Position numbers and translations under genes: made by a program
Part shown: positions 1 to 8,566 of the stretch, in pieces
Layout of the letters: every line of letters begins with the position of its first letter
How positions within the stretch are numbered: position 1 is the stretch's first letter
NCBI GenBank assembly: GCA_034331105.1
Contig: JAXQGB010000009.1
Coordinates: forward strand, 1-64,000
DNA: 64,000 nt
Reading direction: 5' to 3'
Source of the DNA: Caenicola sp034331105
GTDB taxonomy: Bacteria; Synergistota; Synergistia; Synergistales; Synergistaceae
The notes under the pieces: model-generated
Told to the model about the DNA's origin: nothing
The model's input: the letters and a program-made list of their open reading frames with translations, nothing else
Database searches by the model: none

Positions 1-90
1 TCCGTAAACCTTATCCGTACTTTTGCTTTTCCCTCTATTCAACTGTCATGGTGCGGACTCAGCCGACCTACGCCGGAGAGTGCAAGAGGT

Positions 91-119
91 ATTCTATAGA
101 TGATTGCCATTACTGTCAA
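91..119 (-). promoter_or_regulatory. Sigma-70-type promoter firing toward the left edge
   Basis: Read on the minus strand, TTGACA (119-114), a 17-nt spacer and TAGAAT (96-91) form a near-consensus promoter. Transcription would begin near 84 and leave the window. The first 80 transcribed bases are GC-rich and contain no convincing ORF (a four-codon ORF at most), so they may be a 5' leader or a small RNA. I do not recognise the RNA family. The AT-rich stretch 120-238 shows nothing else. Confidence 0.55.
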
Positions 120-238
120 CAAATACAATTGGGCTTTTATACTGCTTAATATAAACTAATTGTATGCAAAGCCATACATATAATTATATATATTATTTAT
201 TGTTGTGTTATGCCCTTACATATCTTTCAATTAAACAT

Positions 239-277
239 AAATCTGGGTGTTCAGCTCTCGCAGAAACACCCAGATTT
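239..277 (-). terminator. Stem-loop terminator downstream of recA
   Basis: A perfect 13-bp inverted repeat (239-251 with 265-277, core CTGGGTGTT/AACACCCAG) follows the recA stop codon. On the minus strand it is followed by a modestly T-rich tail. It likely ends the 5.4-kb minus-strand operon. Confidence 0.7.
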
Positions 278-346
278 ATATTGTTAGATTATTTTTCAGT
301 GAATGTACTTAGTAGTCAATCACTGAGTTAATATCGATACTTTCGT

Positions 347-1483
347 TTATTCGTCCTCATTAATATCGAGCTTCAATACGCCCTCTTCGAGGAGTGCCTC
401 CACAGAGTCTTCGATACTTCCCGGAACGGCGTCTTCATCTTCTGCGACAGGTTCAGCCAGCAGGCCAAGACCCTCCGCGACCTTATGCAGGACATCCTTT
501 GTTATTTCTTCCATTAGTTCGGGATGCTCATCAAGGTATGATGCGACCCCCTCTTTGCCCTGTCCGAGAGTTTCACCTTTGTAGGCAAGCCATGAACCTT
601 TTCTTTTGACCACTTCCCTGTCGATAGCCATGTCAAGTACCGACATCGCCTTGGGAACTCCTTTGCCGTATATGAGGGTAGTGTGAGCTGTACGGAATGG
701 AGGAGCCTGTTTGTTTTTGACGACCTTGATCCAAAGTTCATGGCCGATAACAGTTTCTCCCTGGGTGACCTGCTTGCCCCTTTTTACCTCTATCCTTACT
801 GAGCTATAGAACTTGAGTGCCCTTCCGCCTGTTGTAGTTTCTGTAGGACCAGCTCCATAGCCTGTGCTTATCTGAGCACGCAGCTGATTTATAAATATAA
901 CGGTCGTGTTGCTTTTTGAAATTGCCGCGGTAAGGCGCCTTAGTGCATATGACATGAGCCTTGCATGAAGGCCCATCTGGTTGCTGCCCTCTCCCATTTT
1001 TCCGTCGATCTCAGCCTGAGGCGTCAAAGCTGCGACTGAGTCTACTACAACAACGTCAAACGCACCGCTTCTGACAAGGGTGTCAAGTATGTAGAAAGCC
1101 TGCTCGCCGCTGTCAGGCTGAGACATGTAGAGGTTTGCGGTATCAACTCCGAGAGAGGATGCAAGACGGGGGTCAAGTGCATGTTCAGCATCTATGAAGG
1201 CCGCAAGTCCGCCTTTTTTCTGCGCTTCTGCGAGGATGTGGAGAGCGATCGTCGTCTTACCTCCGCCCTCCGGGCCGAATATCTCAACAACACGTCCGCG
1301 AGGAATACCGCCGATGCCGAGAGCAACATCGAGAGGGAGGATCCCGCTCGGGATCACTTCTGCAACTCGCTGAACCTCATCGCCCAACCTCATTATCGCT
1401 CCGTCGCCGAACTTGCTTCTTATTTCGATCAACGCCTGCTCGAGTATGTCTTCTCTGGTTACCGAATCTTTCTTTTTGGCCAT
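347..1483 (-). CDS. recA: RecA recombinase
   Basis: ATP-dependent strand-exchange protein that forms filaments on single-stranded DNA and activates LexA-type autocleavage. At 378 aa it has the usual length. Walker A is GPEGGGKTT at residues 70-78, where most RecA proteins have GPESSGKTT. Walker B (VVVVDSVAAL) lies near 143, loop 2 and the INQLR motif follow, and the C-terminus is acidic. The ATG is preceded by GGGGAGG. It is the last gene of the operon. An additional promoter is possible just upstream (TATAAT with a weak -35 inside the thpR end). No LexA box was recognised. Confidence 0.98.
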   Translation of the reverse strand: MAKKKDSVTREDILEQALIEIRSKFGDGAIMRLGDEVQRVAEVIPSGILPLDVALGIGGIPRGRVVEIFGPEGGGKTTIALHILAEAQKKGGLAAFIDAEHALDPRLASSLGVDTANLYMSQPDSGEQAFYILDTLVRSGAFDVVVVDSVAALTPQAEIDGKMGEGSNQMGLHARLMSYALRRLTAAISKSNTTVIFINQLRAQISTGYGAGPTETTTGGRALKFYSSVRIEVKRGKQVTQGETVIGHELWIKVVKNKQAPPFRTAHTTLIYGKGVPKAMSVLDMAIDREVVKRKGSWLAYKGETLGQGKEGVASYLDEHPELMEEITKDVLHKVAEGLGLLAEPVAEDEDAVPGSIEDSVEALLEEGVLKLDINEDE

Positions 1484-1544
1484 TCGATTGCCTCCCCGTA
1501 TCTATTTGGCGCTATTTGATTACAAATACATTATATACAGTATG

Positions 1545-2096
1545 TCATATTTTGAAAAGACCCAGCGGAGTATACCTTGGTCCCATTGGAGAAAGCTCAC
1601 TTCTCATAAGAGTTATCTCTCTGACTGTCCATGGCGCAGTCACCAGCACTTCGCTCTCCATTGAAGCTAAAGTCTTCTCAGGAAGGGGGAGGTCAGAATT
1701 CCTGCGGCCGATCGTGATGTGAGGAGTGTATTTTTTATTTTCCTTTGGTACAGAAGCTTTCATGGCAGCTTTTTCGACTTCATTCCTTATTGCCTGAAGA
1801 AGTTCTGTGTCTCCCCCGATACCTGCCCAGGCTACTCTGGGCCTGACCAGATCCGGAAATCCCCCGATCCCTTCAATATTAATATCGAATGGACCTGTTG
1901 GCCTGATGTTTTTTAAATTATCCAAAAGCATGTCAACTGTCTCGGATGGCCTTTCACCGCAGAATTTAAGAGTTATGTGCATAGTTTCAGGGTACGCCCA
2001 CCTGAACTCGTGCGATTCACGTCTTCTCGCAGAAAGCCAGTCTGATAGTACCTTTAACTGGGGTTTAGGAATAGTTATACAGACAAAAGTCCTCAG
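1545..2096 (-). CDS. thpR: RNA 2',3'-cyclic phosphodiesterase (ThpR, LigT family), probable CTG start
   Basis: 2H phosphoesterase acting on 2',3'-cyclic phosphate RNA ends. Both HxT motifs are present (HITL and HITI). Starting at the first in-frame ATG (1982) would give 145 aa and remove the N-terminal strand and the residues before the first motif. The frame stays open upstream and reads as a normal family N-terminus (RTFVCITIP). The best start is CTG at 2096, 5 nt after GGGAG, giving 183 aa, which is typical. An in-frame ATG at 2132 with a good ribosome binding site is followed three codons later by TGA. It sits between pncC and recA as in many bacteria. Confidence 0.85.
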   Translation of the reverse strand: MRTFVCITIPKPQLKVLSDWLSARRRESHEFRWAYPETMHITLKFCGERPSETVDMLLDNLKNIRPTGPFDINIEGIGGFPDLVRPRVAWAGIGGDTELLQAIRNEVEKAAMKASVPKENKKYTPHITIGRRNSDLPLPEKTLASMESEVLVTAPWTVREITLMRSELSPMGPRYTPLGLFKI

Positions 2097-2133
2097 GAGA
2101 ACTCCCGAAAACGATGGTATTCACCCTACCATG

Positions 2134-2616
2134 TCACTGCACCCTTTCCAATAGGGCTGTAAGGGCTGTTTCTACTGCAGAATTACGTATGAGCGCCCTT
2201 TCCCCGCTGAATTGTTTTTTAAATGTATATGTGGCTTCGTTAGAAGATATCCCGAACCAGACTGTTCCTACAGGTTTTTCATCGCTTCCTCCGTCAGGTC
2301 CGGCGATCCCTGTTACACTAAGAGCTATTTCAGACTTGAATATCTTCCTTGCTCCTTCAGCCATTCTTTCTGCACACTGGGAGCTCACCGCACCATGATC
2401 ATTTATTATCCCCGGATCGACCCCAAGGATATCGATCTTTGCTTCGTTGCTGTACGTTACAGCTGAACCAAGAAATACCTTCGAGGCTCCGGGAACATCA
2501 GTTACCGATCCGGCTATCATTCCTCCGGTACATGACTCAGCAAGTGAGATGGTCATATTGCGCGAAGCTGCTTCTTCTATCAGTCTTTCTGCAAGGAGGC
2601 CTGTATCCATTGTCAT
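2134..2616 (-). CDS. pncC: Nicotinamide-nucleotide amidohydrolase (CinA C-terminal domain protein)
   Basis: Deamidates NMN to nicotinate mononucleotide in pyridine-nucleotide salvage. The 160 aa correspond to a stand-alone CinA C-terminal domain without the N-terminal MoCF-like domain. The conserved AESCTGG loop is at residues 26-32 and the TGIAGPDGG motif follows around 105. It overlaps the pgpA stop by ATGA, indicating translational coupling. The cinA/pncC-recA neighbourhood is common in bacteria. Confidence 0.93.
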   Translation of the reverse strand: MTMDTGLLAERLIEEAASRNMTISLAESCTGGMIAGSVTDVPGASKVFLGSAVTYSNEAKIDILGVDPGIINDHGAVSSQCAERMAEGARKIFKSEIALSVTGIAGPDGGSDEKPVGTVWFGISSNEATYTFKKQFSGERALIRNSAVETALTALLERVQ

Positions 2617-3101
2617 CTCCCGACAAAGCCGAGGATCGTTTCCATCCCGCCCTTAAAGAAGGTCCATGTCAGTCCCCTGAGAAGCAGGTTGGCGATCACG
2701 CCCCCTAAAATATCATCTGCCATTATGCCCACTCCGCCGGGCAGCCTTTCCATCTCCCTTACAGGAAATGGTTTTGTTATGTCGATTATCCTGAAAATAA
2801 AAAGTCCGACTATTGCGTACGTAGGCTCAAAACCCCAGCATGCCACCCAGCATCCCGCGACTTCATCGATCACGACTTCCGGCGGATCCTCCCTTTCAAC
2901 AGCCTTCTCGTATTTATCAGCAGCTATCGTTCCAATTACTGCTACAGCCGCTATCACCCAAAGAGGCAGTCCGCCAAAAGCTATCCATATTAAACACGCT
3001 GCCATGGATCCCAGTGTTCCGGGCATCTTGCTGAACCTGCCAAGAGTACCCAGAGTGGATATCATCCCATACCATGTTTTCATTTCAGGAATAAGTACCA
3101 T
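2613..3101 (-). CDS. pgpA: Phosphatidylglycerophosphatase A
   Basis: Membrane enzyme that dephosphorylates phosphatidylglycerol phosphate to phosphatidylglycerol. The 162-aa protein is hydrophobic and shows the family features: a GTLG segment near the N-terminus, a VIDEVAG motif with acidic catalytic residues around 80, and DDILGG near 128. The start overlaps the rimO stop as TAATG. It is coupled on both sides within the operon. Confidence 0.92.
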   Translation of the reverse strand: MVLIPEMKTWYGMISTLGTLGRFSKMPGTLGSMAACLIWIAFGGLPLWVIAAVAVIGTIAADKYEKAVEREDPPEVVIDEVAGCWVACWGFEPTYAIVGLFIFRIIDITKPFPVREMERLPGGVGIMADDILGGVIANLLLRGLTWTFFKGGMETILGFVGR

Positions 3102-4393
3102 TATCTCAACTCTTCTCCAACCATATCGTGAGGCATTGCCTCCGTCATCCTGACTTTCACAATATCGCCCTCTTTGATCATCTGACTGATGTTCCTGATT
3201 TCTACCAGGCCGTCAACTTCGGGTGCTTCACGAAAACTCCGTCCCTCGGCAAATGAGGCTTCCCTGTCGATCCTCTCAACAAGGACGTCCATAACTCTGC
3301 CTTCAAAGAGCAGCTGTCTTTCCATAGATATCTCTTCCTGCAGGGCCATCAGTTTTTTCAGACGCTTCTGTTTTACCGTCTCTGGGACCTGATCATCCAT
3401 CTTTTCTGCCTCTGTCCCCTCTTCAGAAAAGAAGGCAAATGCACCCATCCTGTCAAAACGTGTTTTAGAGACGAAATCCAGCAGATTATCAAAATGAGCC
3501 TTTTTCTCCCCGGGAAAGCCTACCATACATGTCGTGCGAAGGGCGAAATCTTCGTTTATGCTTCTTGCGGCTGTAAAAATCGATCCAAGCTCATCCGGCG
3601 ATATTTTCCTGTTCATCGCAGAGAGGATATATGGATCAGCGTGCTGTATCGGTATGTCAAGGTAGGGAAGGACCTGTTTCCCGGAAGCGACCCTCTCAAG
3701 GAGCTTCTTCGTGATCCGGCTGGGGTGAAGATAGAGGAGCCTGATCCAAATGTTTTTCGGTAGTGCGCTTTCCAGCTCATTGATGAGATCGATTAGAGAA
3801 TCTTTCCCATACAGGTCGGTCCCGTAGACTGTCAGATCCTGACCCACTACGCACAGCTCCACGGCTCCTTCTTTCACAAGCTGGTCGGCCTCAGTGATAA
3901 GGGTATCCATGGAAAGACTTCTAAGTCCTCCCCTGATCCCCGGTATCGCGCAGTATGTGCATTTATTGCCGCAGCCCTCGCTTATTTTCAGATATCTCGT
4001 AAATTTTGACGACGATGGGAGCGAAGTCCTGCACCTGCCATCAACCGGTACGCCTCCCATGCTCTTTATAACGGAAGACCAATCCTCGCTCCTCGCCCAG
4101 AAGTCAACGGATGGCATCTCTTTGATCAGATCATCTGAATATCTGTTTACAAGACATCCGACGACACCTATTTTTTTTAATTTTCCTTCTTTTTTAAGCT
4201 GTTCCAGATCCAAGATCGCCGCGATGCTCTCTTCTGATGCCGGCTGTATAAATCCGCATGTATTTACTATCCCTACATCAGCAGATCCAACATCATCGAC
4301 CAATGTATGACCGGCACGCCGGAGTTCTCCTGCCAGACATTCACTGTCGACCCTATTTTTCGCACATCCAAGACTCAGACAAAATACCTTCAT
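3101..4393 (-). CDS. rimO: Ribosomal protein S12 methylthiotransferase
   Basis: Radical-SAM enzyme that methylthiolates an aspartate of ribosomal protein S12. The 430-aa protein has an N-terminal UPF0004 domain with cluster cysteines at 10, 46 and 80. The radical-SAM CxxxCxxC motif is at 141-148 (CGNKCTYC), and a C-terminal TRAM domain follows. The IPGIRG context after the motif favours RimO over MiaB. The start overlaps the preceding gene's stop as ATGA. Confidence 0.95.
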   Translation of the reverse strand: MKVFCLSLGCAKNRVDSECLAGELRRAGHTLVDDVGSADVGIVNTCGFIQPASEESIAAILDLEQLKKEGKLKKIGVVGCLVNRYSDDLIKEMPSVDFWARSEDWSSVIKSMGGVPVDGRCRTSLPSSSKFTRYLKISEGCGNKCTYCAIPGIRGGLRSLSMDTLITEADQLVKEGAVELCVVGQDLTVYGTDLYGKDSLIDLINELESALPKNIWIRLLYLHPSRITKKLLERVASGKQVLPYLDIPIQHADPYILSAMNRKISPDELGSIFTAARSINEDFALRTTCMVGFPGEKKAHFDNLLDFVSKTRFDRMGAFAFFSEEGTEAEKMDDQVPETVKQKRLKKLMALQEEISMERQLLFEGRVMDVLVERIDREASFAEGRSFREAPEVDGLVEIRNISQMIKEGDIVKVRMTEAMPHDMVGEELR

Positions 4394-5385
4394 TTATAAA
4401 GAAGCTTAGAGTCTTCGCTTACAGCCTGATTTAACATATATAGGCTGAGTCCCTGTTCGGTGAGTCCTGCTGCTATTCCAAGCGCCATTTTTATTCTTGC
4501 CTGGTAAGGATTCAGCTTTCCACCGGACATTACGCCCATCTCGAGCAGTTTCATAAAGCACCCTTCAAAATAGTTGGCTTTGGCAACGTGCCCTTGAAAA
4601 CATCTTGAAACCACTGCTACGGGTATTCTTTTTCTGAGTATGTTCCTGATATGAGGGACCCATGAGGGAGGGACGTTCCCAGTACCAAACCCTGCCAGGA
4701 CCAGGCCCTGGATCTCTTTATTCGAAGCCAGGGAGGATATTATCCTTTCCCCGCCTCCCAGTGATGCATATACAAGCTCTACTGCTGCAGGAGTTTCAGG
4801 TTTTCTTGCAAGAAAACCCGGCCTTCTTAGACTGCGGATGAACTTGACCTCATCATTCAGCATTTTCCCGAGGGAACCTTTTTCCGGTGACTGAAATATG
4901 TTCTCTGGACTCGTAGGATCCACCATTACCACTTCCGAGGCTGCAAAGAGTTCCCCGCTTGAACAGACCAGAACTCCTTTGTCCCTTGCCTGTTCAGAAA
5001 GTGCAGCATTAACAGAGCACCTGAGGTTCATCAGTCCCTCTTTAAGGCCTGCGCGGCCCTGTACCATCAGGTTAGCGAATATTACAGGCTGCGGATGCTG
5101 CCAGAGAAGGTCTGTAAGATACGCCATCTCCTCCATTACTCCGCTTCCCGAGATCACAATTATGCCTGTATAGCCGTCTGAGACCAGCGTTTCAAACATA
5201 TTCTCCATTTCTGCTGTCAATTTCATGGAGTAATGGTTGCTGGGCTGGCAGCTCCACTCGATCAGCTGGCAGCAATCAACTATGTCCTCCGGCAAATAAT
5301 TTAAAAGCGAGCACGGATCAGCGTTTTCTTCATCTCCTGAAAAATTGCCGGCGATCACCAGAGCAAGCTTTGTCTTGGATTCCAA
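4390..5385 (-). CDS. Asparaginase-fold protein with altered catalytic motifs
   Basis: The 331-aa protein follows the overall L-asparaginase I/II pattern, but the active-site signatures are changed. The N-terminal TGGTI segment reads AGNFSGDE (residues 12-19), losing the threonine nucleophile. The second motif, HGTDTMEETA in active enzymes, reads SGSGVMEEMA (79-88), losing the Thr-Asp pair. The C-terminal domain is intact. It may be a non-catalytic binding protein or have another activity. The start is TTG after GGAGG. As the first gene of the rimO-recA operon it may be unrelated in function. A promoter lies upstream (5439-5467). Confidence 0.7.
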   Translation of the reverse strand: MESKTKLALVIAGNFSGDEENADPCSLLNYLPEDIVDCCQLIEWSCQPSNHYSMKLTAEMENMFETLVSDGYTGIIVISGSGVMEEMAYLTDLLWQHPQPVIFANLMVQGRAGLKEGLMNLRCSVNAALSEQARDKGVLVCSSGELFAASEVVMVDPTSPENIFQSPEKGSLGKMLNDEVKFIRSLRRPGFLARKPETPAAVELVYASLGGGERIISSLASNKEIQGLVLAGFGTGNVPPSWVPHIRNILRKRIPVAVVSRCFQGHVAKANYFEGCFMKLLEMGVMSGGKLNPYQARIKMALGIAAGLTEQGLSLYMLNQAVSEDSKLLYK

Positions 5386-5438
5386 ATCGATTCCTCCATC
5401 CTGGATGCTGAGAACATACTACTATGCCCTCAACGTGC

Positions 5439-5467
5439 ATTTTATCTCAAAGTCAGGCACGTTACAA
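5439..5467 (-). promoter_or_regulatory. Candidate promoter of the rimO-recA operon
   Basis: On the minus strand, TTGTAA (5467-5462), a 17-nt spacer and TAAAAT (5444-5439) lie about 55 nt upstream of the first gene of the operon. The -10 is 5/6 and the -35 is 4/6 of consensus. Confidence 0.5.
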
Positions 5468-5634
5468 ACGAAATTATATTCCTCACGGCTGTGATAAGTT
5501 ACCGGGGCTTCGTGAGAATAATATTTCTGTAGACTTTTGGTCTTTTTCCGTTTATCTTACTATGAGTGCGGGTATGCATGCGCATCGTTATGATTTATCA
5601 ATAACATGGCGCTTACTATAAAAGGGTGTCCGGC

Positions 5635-6306
5635 ATGGATACGATCAACGGGAGGAAATCAGATTTGGAAGCTTTATCAGGACTTGCAGCGATGTTTTCT
5701 TCACTTATCAACTGGCTGGTTGAAGTAATCGGACACATGGGTTACCCGGGGATCATCGGACTTATGTTTCTCGAATCTTCCTTTTTCCCATTCCCCAGCG
5801 AGGTCGTAGTGCCTCCGGCAGGTTATCTTGCGTGGAAAGGGGAGATGAACCTTTTGCTTGTCATTCTCTCCGGCATCGCAGGAAGTATCCTTGGGGGCAT
5901 TTTCAATTACTGGATAGCAGTAAAGTGGGGAAGACCTATCTTTGAGAAGTACGGGAAATACTTTTTTGTAACACATGAATCACTTGACAAAGCAGAGATA
6001 TTTTTCGCAAAGCATGGACACATAAGCACATTTACGGGCAGACTGATCCCTGTCATAAGACAGTATATATCGCTTCCCGCAGGGCTCGCGAGGATGCCTA
6101 TGGGTCAGTTTTGTCTTTACACAGCACTGGGTTCAGGGATATGGGTGGTAATACTGGCACTCACCGGTTACTTCCTGGGAAGCAATCAGGAGCTGATCCA
6201 CCAGGAGATCAAGAAAATTTCTATTTTACTGATAATAGCATGTGTAATTTTGACAGCGGGCTACATCTGGAGATACAAAAAAAAAGAACAGGCTAAGAAC
6301 GACTGA
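5635..6306 (+). CDS. DedA-family membrane protein
   Basis: Inner-membrane protein of the DedA/SNARE-associated family, involved in lipid flipping and membrane homeostasis. The family pattern is clear: the ESSFFPFPSE segment near the N-terminus and the GRLIPVIRQY segment with the conserved arginines near residue 150, followed by C-terminal hydrophobic helices. A GTG at 5626 could also start the frame, but AAAGGG lies 8-9 nt before ATG 5635, so that start is preferred (223 aa). The gap 5386-5634 before it contains no other gene. Confidence 0.88.
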   Translation: MDTINGRKSDLEALSGLAAMFSSLINWLVEVIGHMGYPGIIGLMFLESSFFPFPSEVVVPPAGYLAWKGEMNLLLVILSGIAGSILGGIFNYWIAVKWGRPIFEKYGKYFFVTHESLDKAEIFFAKHGHISTFTGRLIPVIRQYISLPAGLARMPMGQFCLYTALGSGIWVVILALTGYFLGSNQELIHQEIKKISILLIIACVILTAGYIWRYKKKEQAKND

Positions 6307-6341
6307 TAATAGTAGCTGCTCCTCAAGAGGAGGGTCATACT

Positions 6342-7253
6342 TTGTATTATTCGATAGGCAAGAAGCTTATGAAGACAGAAGAGGGGAGCGACATTCCCCA
6401 GCCTTTTATCGCTGTGGTGCGGTCTGATGAATTAAACGAGAAGGACCTGCCGCCGGGGTTCAATGACTCAAGTATGCCGCGCTATCCAAAACCTCGCTTC
6501 TGCAAAGCGGAAGTACACGAGGACATGCTTTCGGGAACTTTCTCTGTCCCTGAAAACAAAATGCTTGGGAAACATTCCGGATTTTCATATTACATAAGGA
6601 GCAACGGAGTAGTATTTGGAGACGATTCAGGGTTAGTTTCGTCCATCCTCGAAAAGATCGAGAAGACTTCAACATGGCGTGAGCCTTCTGTGGGCCACTT
6701 TTTCTACGTTTTTATGGAGACGCTTGTTGAAGATGACCTCAGATACATTGAAAGTATAGAGGACCGCCTTGCAAAGCTGGAGGCATCCGTACTGTCTGAC
6801 AAACTTGAAGGCTTTATGTACAGCATAGTGGCGATCAGAAAAGAAATACTGGCCCGTTCGCATTATTACTCACAGCTCTCAGATGTTGCACTCGAACTCC
6901 TTGAGAACGATAACGAAATATTTGATGATCCTTCCTTGAGACTGCTGAAACATTTTTCTGACAGGGCCCACAGGCTCCGCCAGGAGACCCAGATGCTGCG
7001 TGAATACTCCCTCCAGATAAGCGAAGCCTACCAGACCCAGATCGACATACGCCAGAATGTCGTAATGAAAGTGCTGACGGTAGTTACCGCGATATTCCTA
7101 CCCCTGACGCTCATTGCCGGCTGGTATGGAATGAATTTTGACTATATGCCTGAACTTCGTTGGGATTACGGATACCTTTATGTATTCATCTTAAGTATCA
7201 TGGTCGTCATAGGATGCCTTTGGATCTTTAAAAGAAAGAAATTTCTTAAGTGA
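6342..7253 (+). CDS. CorA-family divalent cation transporter
   Basis: A 303-aa member of the CorA metal ion transporter family (Mg2+, Co2+ or related ions), forming a pentameric channel. A long cytoplasmic helical domain precedes two C-terminal membrane helices. The signature YGMN is followed by F and MPEL at the end of the first helix (near residue 265), and a basic tail follows. The start is TTG with AGGAGG 8 nt upstream (6328-6333). It is 35 bp downstream of dedA and probably cotranscribed with it. Confidence 0.93.
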   Translation: MYYSIGKKLMKTEEGSDIPQPFIAVVRSDELNEKDLPPGFNDSSMPRYPKPRFCKAEVHEDMLSGTFSVPENKMLGKHSGFSYYIRSNGVVFGDDSGLVSSILEKIEKTSTWREPSVGHFFYVFMETLVEDDLRYIESIEDRLAKLEASVLSDKLEGFMYSIVAIRKEILARSHYYSQLSDVALELLENDNEIFDDPSLRLLKHFSDRAHRLRQETQMLREYSLQISEAYQTQIDIRQNVVMKVLTVVTAIFLPLTLIAGWYGMNFDYMPELRWDYGYLYVFILSIMVVIGCLWIFKRKKFLK

Positions 7254-7337
7254 GTAAACCCTCATCAAAGAAACATCCGAAAAGGGCATAAGACCTTCAA
7301 CATGGCATCCGGACGATCATATGAAAGGGGTGACTGA

Positions 7338-8468
7338 ATGAAGAAAATTTTTCTTTTGATTATTCTTTTTACATTTATGTCACTGGCAGTATTTCAGCCG
7401 TTGGTGAGGATATATGCCGAAGCTGCAGCAAGTTCCTCAACTGCAGCGAAAACGACAAAGGGGGGAGATAAGATGACGTTCACTTTTAAAGATGAGAGTT
7501 ACATCAGTGTAAAAGGAACGGGGGTGATCTATCTCGCCGGTGGCTGCTTCTGGGGACTTGAAAAAATGATGCAGTCGATCCCGGGAGTCGTAAGGGCTAC
7601 AAGCGGATACGCCAACGGAGACTCCTCTATCAAGCCAGGATACAGGGAAGTATGTTCAGGGAGGACCGGCTATCGCGAAACTGTGCGTGTCGAATACAAA
7701 GAAGATAAGATAAGCCTTGACGCCATACTCTTTGCCTTCTTCGGGGCAATAGATCCGACAGTTAAAAACAGGCAGGGCAATGATATAGGAAGCCAGTACC
7801 AGAGCGGGATCTATTTTACAGATGAAAATTCCGCAAAGGCTGTAGAACACGTAGTTAAGGTCGAAAAGATGCGCCATAAAAACTTCGCAGTTGAGATAAA
7901 ACCGCTGGAGTCTTTTTATGATGCGGAAGAGTACCACCAGGATTACCTTGACAAAAATCCGGGAGGATACTGCCACATCACTCCCGCTGAGATGAAAATG
8001 GTTGAAGATATGACAGTCGACCCTGCCAAATACAGAAGGCCTGAAGATGAAAAAATAAGAAAAATGCTTTCAAAAGAGGCATATATGGTAGCAGTTGAGT
8101 CCGGCACGGAACCATCCTTCAACAACGAGTTCTGGGATCACAAAGAAAAGGGTATCTACGTAGATGCAGTAACCGGCGAGCCGCTATTTTCTTCAAAAGA
8201 CAAGTTTGAAAGTCCGTGCGGCTGGCCTGCGTTTTCAAAACCCATCGACCCCAACACAATAGTCTATTTAAACGATAATTCTTTCGGGATGAGAAGGACA
8301 GAGGTAAGGAGCAGAGCCGGAAACTCGCATCTGGGACATGTTTTCCACGGAGACCCACATTCCCCTAACGGGATCCGTTTCTGCATAAACAGCCTCTCAC
8401 TGCGGTTCATCCCATTCGGAGAAATGGACAAAGAAGGCTACGGATACCTGACCCGATACGTTGTATGA
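7338..8468 (+). CDS. msrAB: Exported bifunctional methionine sulfoxide reductase MsrA-MsrB
   Basis: The 376-aa fusion reduces both epimers of methionine sulfoxide. Residues 1-29 form a signal peptide or membrane anchor, so the enzyme should act outside the cytoplasm. MsrA (about 60-215) has the GGCFWG motif with catalytic Cys70. MsrB (about 240-365) has the CGWPAF motif and catalytic Cys349 in RFCIN. The four zinc cysteines common in MsrB are missing: the usual CxxC sites read DAVT and SRAG. GAAAGGGG precedes the ATG. It ends just before a bidirectional terminator. Confidence 0.95.
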   Translation: MKKIFLLIILFTFMSLAVFQPLVRIYAEAAASSSTAAKTTKGGDKMTFTFKDESYISVKGTGVIYLAGGCFWGLEKMMQSIPGVVRATSGYANGDSSIKPGYREVCSGRTGYRETVRVEYKEDKISLDAILFAFFGAIDPTVKNRQGNDIGSQYQSGIYFTDENSAKAVEHVVKVEKMRHKNFAVEIKPLESFYDAEEYHQDYLDKNPGGYCHITPAEMKMVEDMTVDPAKYRRPEDEKIRKMLSKEAYMVAVESGTEPSFNNEFWDHKEKGIYVDAVTGEPLFSSKDKFESPCGWPAFSKPIDPNTIVYLNDNSFGMRRTEVRSRAGNSHLGHVFHGDPHSPNGIRFCINSLSLRFIPFGEMDKEGYGYLTRYVV

Positions 8469-8491
8469 TATCCCCGTTTTAAATATGACCT

Positions 8492-8532
8492 AAAAAAGAG
8501 TCCCGGAAAAGATAACTCCGGAACTCTTTTTT
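8492..8532. terminator. Bidirectional terminator
   Basis: An inverted repeat (AAAAGAGT-C-CCGGA paired with TCCGG-A-ACTCTTTT) with T or A runs on both sides separates msrAB from the convergent DUF815 gene. Confidence 0.88.
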
Positions 8533-8566
8533 GATTTCATCAAAACTCTTTCGCTCAGGCAGCAGG

